64,000 nt of DNA, from assembly GCA_963792175.1 (NCBI GenBank), contig CAWBVG010000021.1, forward strand, positions 1 to 64,000, given 5' to 3'. The notes below the pieces were generated by a model that saw only the letters and a list, made by a program, of their open reading frames with translations, had not been told where the DNA came from and did no database searches. This document shows positions 59,385 through 64,000 of the stretch, piece after piece. Position numbers and translations under genes: made by a program. This stretch comes from CAWBVG01 sp963792175 (GTDB lineage Bacteria; Acidobacteriota; Vicinamibacteria; Vicinamibacterales; CAVVIG01). Each line of letters opens with the position of its first letter. Position 1 is the first letter of the stretch.

Positions 59385-61969
59385 TCAGCCCTGCGGCGCC
59401 GCCGCCTCGTAGCCGGCCACGACCACCTCGCGGTCGCCGACCGAGAGGTCGAATGCTTTCACGCGGAGCGCGGCCTTCAAATCCGCCTCGACGATCGGCA
59501 TCAGTGCGACCGCTTCGGCTTCTGCCTTCACGGTCACTCTCGCGATCGGCACCTTCAGCGGCTGCTTGGCTTCGGATCGCTGCTTCCGAACCTCGAAGAG
59601 GAGATCGGTGGCCCACTGATAGGCACGCTCGTCGGCCTGTCGCGTCGCCTCGCTGTGGTCAGCCAGTTGCGACAGCAGCTCTGCCGATGTCGGCCATGGC
59701 GCCTGATGGATCGATCCCGGCTGCCACCACGACCAGACCTCGTCGGTGACGAACACCAGAAACGGGGCGAACAGGCGCAACATGACCGACAGCGCGGCGG
59801 TCAGCGCGCGATTGGCCGAGCCGGCGGCTTCCGGCCCCTGTTCGCCGTAGCGCCGGCCTTTGACGAGCTCCAGGTAGTCGTCGCAGAAGCGCCAGAAGAA
59901 CGATTCCGTTCTCTGCAGGACGCGCGCGTAGTCGTACTCCTCGAACGCGGCCGTCGCCTCGTCGACCAGCGCCGCCAGGTTGCGGATCATCGCGCGATCG
60001 ACCGGCAGCGTCGATCGCGCGGGACACCTCGGTCAGCTCCGTGGACGCGGTCTGACTGTCCGACAGCGCGAACTTCGAAGCGTTCAGGATCTTGATCGCC
60101 AGGCGCCGGCCGACGCGCATCTGGTTGGTGTCGAACATCGTGTCGGTGCCCGGCCGTCCGCTCGCCGCCCAATAGCGCACGCCGTCCGACCCATGCTCCT
60201 CGAGCAGCGCCAGCGGGGTCACGACGTTGCCCTTCGACTTCGACATCTTCTTGCGATCCGGATCGGTGACGAAACCCGAGATCGCCGCGTTCCACCACGG
60301 CAGCGAATCGTGCTCGAGGTGCGCACGCAGCACCGACGAAAACAGCCAGGTGCGGATGATGTCGTGCGCCTGCGGACGCATGTCCATCGGAAACGTTCGC
60401 CGGAACAGGTCCTCGTCGTCGGGCCAGCCGCACACCAGCTGCGGCGACAGCGAGGACGTGGCCCAGGTGTCCATCACATCGGGATCGCCGACGAAGCCGC
60501 CCGGCACGCCTCGCTGATCGGGACGGTAGCCCGGAGGCACATCGGTCGATGGATCGATCGGCAGTCGATCTTCCGCGGCATCGGATCGGATGCTCGTAGT
60601 CCACACGTCCCAGATCCGAAATCGGATACCAGACCGGAAACGGCACGCCGAAGAAGCGCTGGCGGCTCACGCACCAGTCGCCGTTCAAACCGTTGACCCA
60701 GTTCTCGTAGCGCGCCCGCATGTATTCCGGATGCCACCGCAGCTCGCGACCGCGCGCCAGCAGCGCCTCGCGAAATTCGATCGTCTTGAAGAACCACTGG
60801 CGGCTCGTCACGATCTCCAGCGGACGATCGCCCTTCTCGTAGAACTTCACGGCGTGGGTGATCGGCCGCGGTTCGCCGACGAGATCCGCGCTCTCCTTCA
60901 ATTGCTCGACGATTTTCGCCCGCGCCTTCGACGCCGAGAGGCCGGCGAGCGCGTCGTAGAGACGCTGCGCCCGCTCGGCATCGGTGGACTCCCAGCCGTC
61001 GACGCCCCAGGTCACTGGACGCAGCGTGCCGTCGGCCTGGATGATCGCGCGGACCGGCAGGCTGAGCTCGCGCCACCACGTGACGTCGGTGATGTCGCCG
61101 AACGTGCAGATCATCGCGATGCCGCTGCCCTTTTCAGGATCGGCCAGCGTGTGCGCCTTGACCGGCACGCGTACGCCAAACAGCGGCGTCACGACCTCTT
61201 TGCCGAAGAGCGGCTGGTACCGCTCGTCGTCCGGATGCGCGACCAGCGCGACACACGCCGGAATCAGTTCAGGACGGGTGGTTTCAATCTCGAGCCGCAT
61301 CCGCCAAACCGGATCCGGTGAAAGGCGCCGGGCACCTCGCGATCCTCGAGTTCGGCCTGGGCGACGGCGGTCTTGAAGTCGACGTCCCACAACGTCGGCG
61401 CTTCCACCTGATAGGCCAGGCCTCGCTGCAGCAGGTGCAGAAACGCCAGCTGCGAGACGCGTTGCGCGCGCGTGCCGATGGTCGCGTAGGTCATCGACCA
61501 GTCGACGGACAGACCGAGATACTTCCAGAGCCGCTCGAAGGCCTTCTCGTCTTCCAGCGTGAGGCGCGCGCACAGCTCGATGAAGTTCGGGCGCGACACC
61601 GAGATCGGCGGCTTCGCCGGCTGCTCCGGCGGCGTAAACGACGGATCGTACGGCGAGCGACGGGTCGCAGCGGACACCGTAGTAGTTCTGCACGCGGCGT
61701 TCGGTCGGCAGGCCGTTGTCGTCCCATCCCATCGGATAGAACACCGCCTTGCCGCGCATCCGCTGGAAGCGCGCCACCAGGTCCGTGTGCGTGAACGAAA
61801 AGACGTGACCGACGTGGAGCGATCCGCTCACCGTCGGCGGCGGCGTGTCGATCGAGAACACCTCTTCACGAGGCCGCGATCGGTCGAACCGGTACACACC
61901 GGTCTCTTCCCATCGCGCGATCCACTTGGCTTCGAGCCCTTCCAGCGCAGGCTTCTCGGGCAGCGGCAT
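59385..61969 (-). CDS. valS: Valyl-tRNA synthetase, frame-broken
   Basis: About 861 residues. Start ATG 61969 (MPLPEKPALEGLEAKWIARW); the codons upstream are from a repeat array. The family blocks are PPPTVSGSLHVGHVFSFTHT (HVGH), FYPMGWDDNGLPTERRVQN, NFIELCARLTLEDEKAFERL, the editing-domain IETTRPELIPACVALVAHPD and the KMSKS in DRKKMSKSKGNVVTPLAL. VMDTWATSSLSPQL and IIRTWLFSSV are also present. Breaks lie near 61680, 61310, 60590 and 60005. The C-terminal coiled-coil arm of longer ValS appears absent, so the protein is of the shorter type. Confidence 0.92.
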
Positions 61970-61989
61970 GAATAGATCGTATACAGAAG

Positions 61990-62064
61990 TTGGTGAATTG
62001 GCGAATTCGTGACTTGGCGAATTCAATTCACCAAGTCACCAATTCACCAACTCGCCAACTTACT
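61990..62064. repeat. Inverted octamer arrays (TTGGTGAA) before valS
   Basis: Left arm: TTGGTGAA, TTGGCGAA, TTCGTGAC, TTGGCGAA (61990-62021). After TTC, the right arm (62025-62064) reads AATTCACC, AAGTCACC, AATTCACC, AACTCGCC, AACTTAC. It makes a nearly uninterrupted hairpin of more than 30 bp and fills the gap between the response-regulator stop (62060) and valS (61969). Confidence 0.85.
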
Positions 62065-63236
62065 GGATTGCGGACTTGATTCGTTCGATCTCTTCCCGGA
62101 TCATCCGTTCGGCAACGGTATTGACGACGTCAGCGACCGTTTCGCGAACAATGCGCTCCGAGAGCTGAGCGAGGATGCGCTTGGTGACCTGCTCGACGAT
62201 ATCGTCTGCGGGCCACGACGGGATGACCTCGCCTTTCTCCGCGGCGAGCAGCACCGCAAACGCATCGGCGAGCGTGGGGATCTGATGAACCGGCACCGGC
62301 GGCTGCGCCGCGGGCGCGGCGGTCATCACGCCAGGCTGGGCAACAGGGACGTCGGCGGACGGCGCCGGTCACTTCGGCGACAGGTGTCGGTGCGTCGGCG
62401 ACAGGCGCAGGCGGTGCCGCTGTCTCGGAGATCGGCGCGTGAGGCGTTTCCGCGACGGGCGCCGGTGGCGCGTGGTGCTCTTGCGGCGCGATCGCCGTCG
62501 CGCCGGGAGCGTGTTCGGGCGCGGATGCCGTCGCCGCGAACGCCGAGAGGGGCAGGTCCGGCCGCTCGTCCATTGCCGGCGGCGCCGGCAGCTCCAGATC
62601 CGGTGGTGGTGCGGGGGTCACGGGCTTCGCCGCAGCGAACCAATCGATCTCGTCAGCCACGGGCGACGCCGCCGCCGGAGCGGGAGGCGGCGGGCCGGAC
62701 GCCGCCGCGGGCGCCGCGGCGACATTCGTGAACGCGGCGTCGAGCCGATCGAAATACGAGTCGAGCGAAATCGGCGGTGTTTCCGCCGGCGCCGGCACGC
62801 TGGGCGAGGTCGCGGGAATCGGGGCCGGCGCCCACTGTTCCTGCGGAGGCGCCGAGGACGGCGCCGGCCGCCGTGCCAGGAGCTCCTTCACGCGACCGAT
62901 CACGAGCTGCGGCTCGAACGGTTTTGCCAGCACGCCATCGCAGCCGGCTTCCGACGCGCGCGCCTGGTCCACCGGTTCGAACGCGCCGGTCAGCAGCACC
63001 ACCGGAATGTGCGCCAGCCTCGGCGACTGCTTGATGAATCGCGCGACCTCGTAGCCGTTGCGCCCGGGCATCCCGATGTCGGCGAGCACGATGTCCGGCG
63101 GCGCCGTCTCGAGGCGCTGAATCGCCTGCTCGCCATCGCTGACCGCGGTCACCTGGATGTCCTCGTCGGCGAACGTCAGCTCGATGACGCGCTGAATCGT
63201 CACGCTGTCGTCGGCCAGAAGGAGGGTGTATGGCAC
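62060..63236 (-). CDS. Response regulator with long Ala/Pro-rich linker
   Basis: About 392 residues. Start GTG 63236. Residues 1-120 are a receiver domain: TLLLADDSVTIQRVIELTFA, PPDIVLADIGMPGRNGYEVA with the phospho-Asp, and VVLLTGAFEPVDQARASEAG and DGVLAKPFEPQLVI with the lysine. A linker of about 200 residues is rich in A, P and E. The last 85 residues, in another frame after a break near 62368, form a helical domain (DAFAVLLAAEKGEVIPSWPA, ERIVRETVADVVNTVAERMI). The helix tail may dimerise the protein; no DNA-binding domain is evident. The stop lies in a repeat array. Confidence 0.75.
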
Positions 63237-63280
63237 CTTGGTCCTATCGGATGAATGAACCGTTCGCTGTAGATGTTAAC

Positions 63281-63342
63281 TCTCAAGTCTCAAGTTTCAA
63301 CTCTCAGCCGGTGTTTCGGCTGACAGCTGCGCTTGAGACTTG
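63281..63342. repeat. Inverted heptamer words (TCTCAAG) in the mutase-regulator gap
   Basis: TCTCAAG, TCTCAAG, TTTCAAC, TCTCAGC on the left face CTTGAGACTTG on the right (63332-63342). The centre is a perfect hairpin, CAGCCG-GTGTTT-CGGCTG (63304-63321). The word is the same as in the dnaK-dnaJ array at 24556-24631. It fills the gap between the B12-binding subunit and the response regulator. Confidence 0.75.
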
Positions 63343-63354
63343 AACTGCACGCTT

Positions 63355-63754
63355 TCACACCCGAGCCCTCGCGTGCGTATTGATGAAGTCGACAATCTCC
63401 TGCATCGGCGTGCCCGGCAGGAAGATCCCTTTCACGCCAATCTCTTTGAGCTTCGGGATGTCGACGTCCGGAATGATGCCGCCGATGACCACCAGCACAT
63501 CGTCCAGCCCCTTGGCGTGGAGCAGCTCCATGAGGCGAGGCGCAATGTGGTTGTGGGCGCCGGACAGAATCGACAACCCCACGACGTCCGCGTCTTCCTG
63601 CAGGGCGGCGCCGGCAATCATCTCGGGGGTCTGACGCAGGCCGGTGTAAATCACTTCCATACCCGCATCGCGCAACGCCCGTGCAATGACCTTGGCGCCG
63701 CGATCGTGCCCATCCAGTCCCGGCTTGGCGATAACGACTCGCAGACTTACGCAC
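63355..63754 (-). CDS. Methylmalonyl-CoA mutase, B12-binding subunit
   Basis: About 133 residues. The start GTG 63754 (RKS) joins LRVVIAKPGLDGHDRGAKVI after a lost base near 63743. GLDGHDRGAKV contains the DxHxxG histidine motif that ligands cobalt. VVGLSILSGAHNHIAPRLM and VVIGGIIPDVDIPKLKEIGV and FLPGTPMQEIVDFINTHAR complete the Rossmann-like B12 fold. It pairs with the catalytic subunit encoded just upstream, as in split mutases of archaea and several bacteria. Partner proteins MeaB and epimerase are encoded near 15-17 kb. Confidence 0.88.
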
Positions 63755-63760
63755 TCGGTG

Positions 63761-63800
63761 ATCCTCAGTCCTAGTCCCGCGTAGCCCCAGCCCTGCCCCT
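63761..63800. repeat. Short AGCCCC-like array between mutase subunits
   Basis: AGTCCT, AGTCCCG, AGCCCC, AGCCCTG and CCCCTAT follow each other. The word is related to AGCCCCC at 2265-2291. It occupies the 44-nt gap between the two mutase genes (63755-63798). No inverse arm is visible. Confidence 0.5.
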
Positions 63801-64000
63801 ATATCCGCGGCACCTCTTCGTACTCGCCCCAGACGTCGCGGAGCGCGTCGCACATCTCCCCGATCGTCGCGTACGCCCGCACCGCCTCGAGAATGCGCGG
63901 CATCAGGTTTTCGGTCGTTCGAGCCGCCGCGCTGAGGCCATCGAGACTCCGCTTCACCGCGTCGTTGTCCCGGCTGCGCTTCAGTTTCGCCAGCTTCTCC
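63799..64000 (-). CDS. Methylmalonyl-CoA mutase, catalytic subunit, C-terminal fragment
   Basis: The minus frame from the right edge ends in EKLAKLKRSRDNDAVKRSLD, then GLSAAARTTENLMPRILEAV and RAYATIGEMCDALRDVWGEY with EEVPRI before the stop at 63799. This is the usual end of the large mutase subunit in split systems, where GEMCxALRxVWGEY is highly conserved. The active site is outside the window. The downstream partner B12-binding subunit begins 44 nt away. Confidence 0.85.
   Translation of the reverse strand, partial: EKLAKLKRSRDNDAVKRSLDGLSAAARTTENLMPRILEAVRAYATIGEMCDALRDVWGEYEEVPRI

Noticed and set aside
52622..60095. Large frames opposite argS (464 codons) and across coaX-nadC-valS (543 codons)
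   Set aside because: Mirror frames of conserved synthetase and NAD genes; biased to R, D and H.

Overview
The window is a GC-rich bacterial chromosome segment with tightly packed genes on both strands. The best guess is an acidobacterium, probably of the Vicinamibacteria (subdivision 6) type. Pointers are a large MacB/FtsX permease of the acidobacterial duplicated orphan permease (ADOP) type, serine/threonine kinases carrying TolB/WD40-like propellers, a DUF6600-type secreted protein, and a methylmalonyl-CoA mutase split into a long catalytic subunit and a short B12-binding subunit. The lineage is inferred from gene content; no rRNA or tRNA gene was found. More than fifty genes lie in 64 kb, but at least fifty single-base frame breaks interrupt otherwise well-conserved proteins, which looks like uncorrected long-read indels rather than mass pseudogene formation. 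Coordinates of broken genes span the whole reconstructed reading.

Layout. 1-3.8 kb: an enoyl-CoA hydratase start, small membrane proteins, DUF2085, and a membrane spermidine-synthase-like protein split by a repeat element. 3.8-10.6 kb: a TetR regulator with a palindromic operator followed by an RND efflux set (adaptor, pump, TolC-like channel). 10.6-12.5 kb: a small unknown protein and an acyl-ACP/CoA synthetase. 12.5-17.8 kb (minus): acyl-CoA dehydrogenase, MeaB, methylmalonyl-CoA epimerase, a metallo-beta-lactamase-fold hydrolase, MTA phosphorylase and a PfkB kinase, several with 4-nt overlaps. 17.8-20.1 kb: envelope proteins. 20.1-26.6 kb (minus): a stress-chaperone series dnaK-dnaJ-hspR-sigma factor-DnaC-like ATPase-hemW, with a good sigma70-type promoter overlapped by a HAIR-like site. 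26.7-32.4 kb: DUF6600 protein, class A penicillin-binding protein, a Vgb-like propeller and a choice-of-anchor-V protein, all badly frame-broken. 32.3-37.4 kb: two divergent serine/threonine kinases. 37.5-44.1 kb: an outer-membrane protein, the ADOP permease and two tandem alpha-hydroxy-acid oxidases. 44.1-51.5 kb (minus): murJ, prfB (with its programmed frameshift), lnt, SPOR, TPR and V4R-like proteins. 51.5-54.9 kb: mobA, argS, a class I amidotransferase. 54.9-62 kb (minus): rlmD-like methyltransferase, an unknown, coaX, birA, nadC, valS. 62-64 kb (minus): a response regulator and methylmalonyl-CoA mutase, which uses the epimerase and MeaB chaperone encoded near 15-17 kb.

The most unusual structure is a set of imperfect tandem arrays of 7- or 8-nt words. 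Most are arranged as a forward array, a short spacer and the inverse-complement array, so the locus can fold into a long hairpin. The word differs between loci while the architecture is kept. They fill most gaps of 40 nt or more between co-directional genes (nine of about thirteen) and also run into coding sequence, supplying protein ends and one interdomain linker. They recall the heptanucleotide STRR repeats of heterocystous cyanobacteria; one word here is a rotation of the STRR1 word. A second family is a short palindrome present in identical 20-nt copies in an operon gap and inside hemW.
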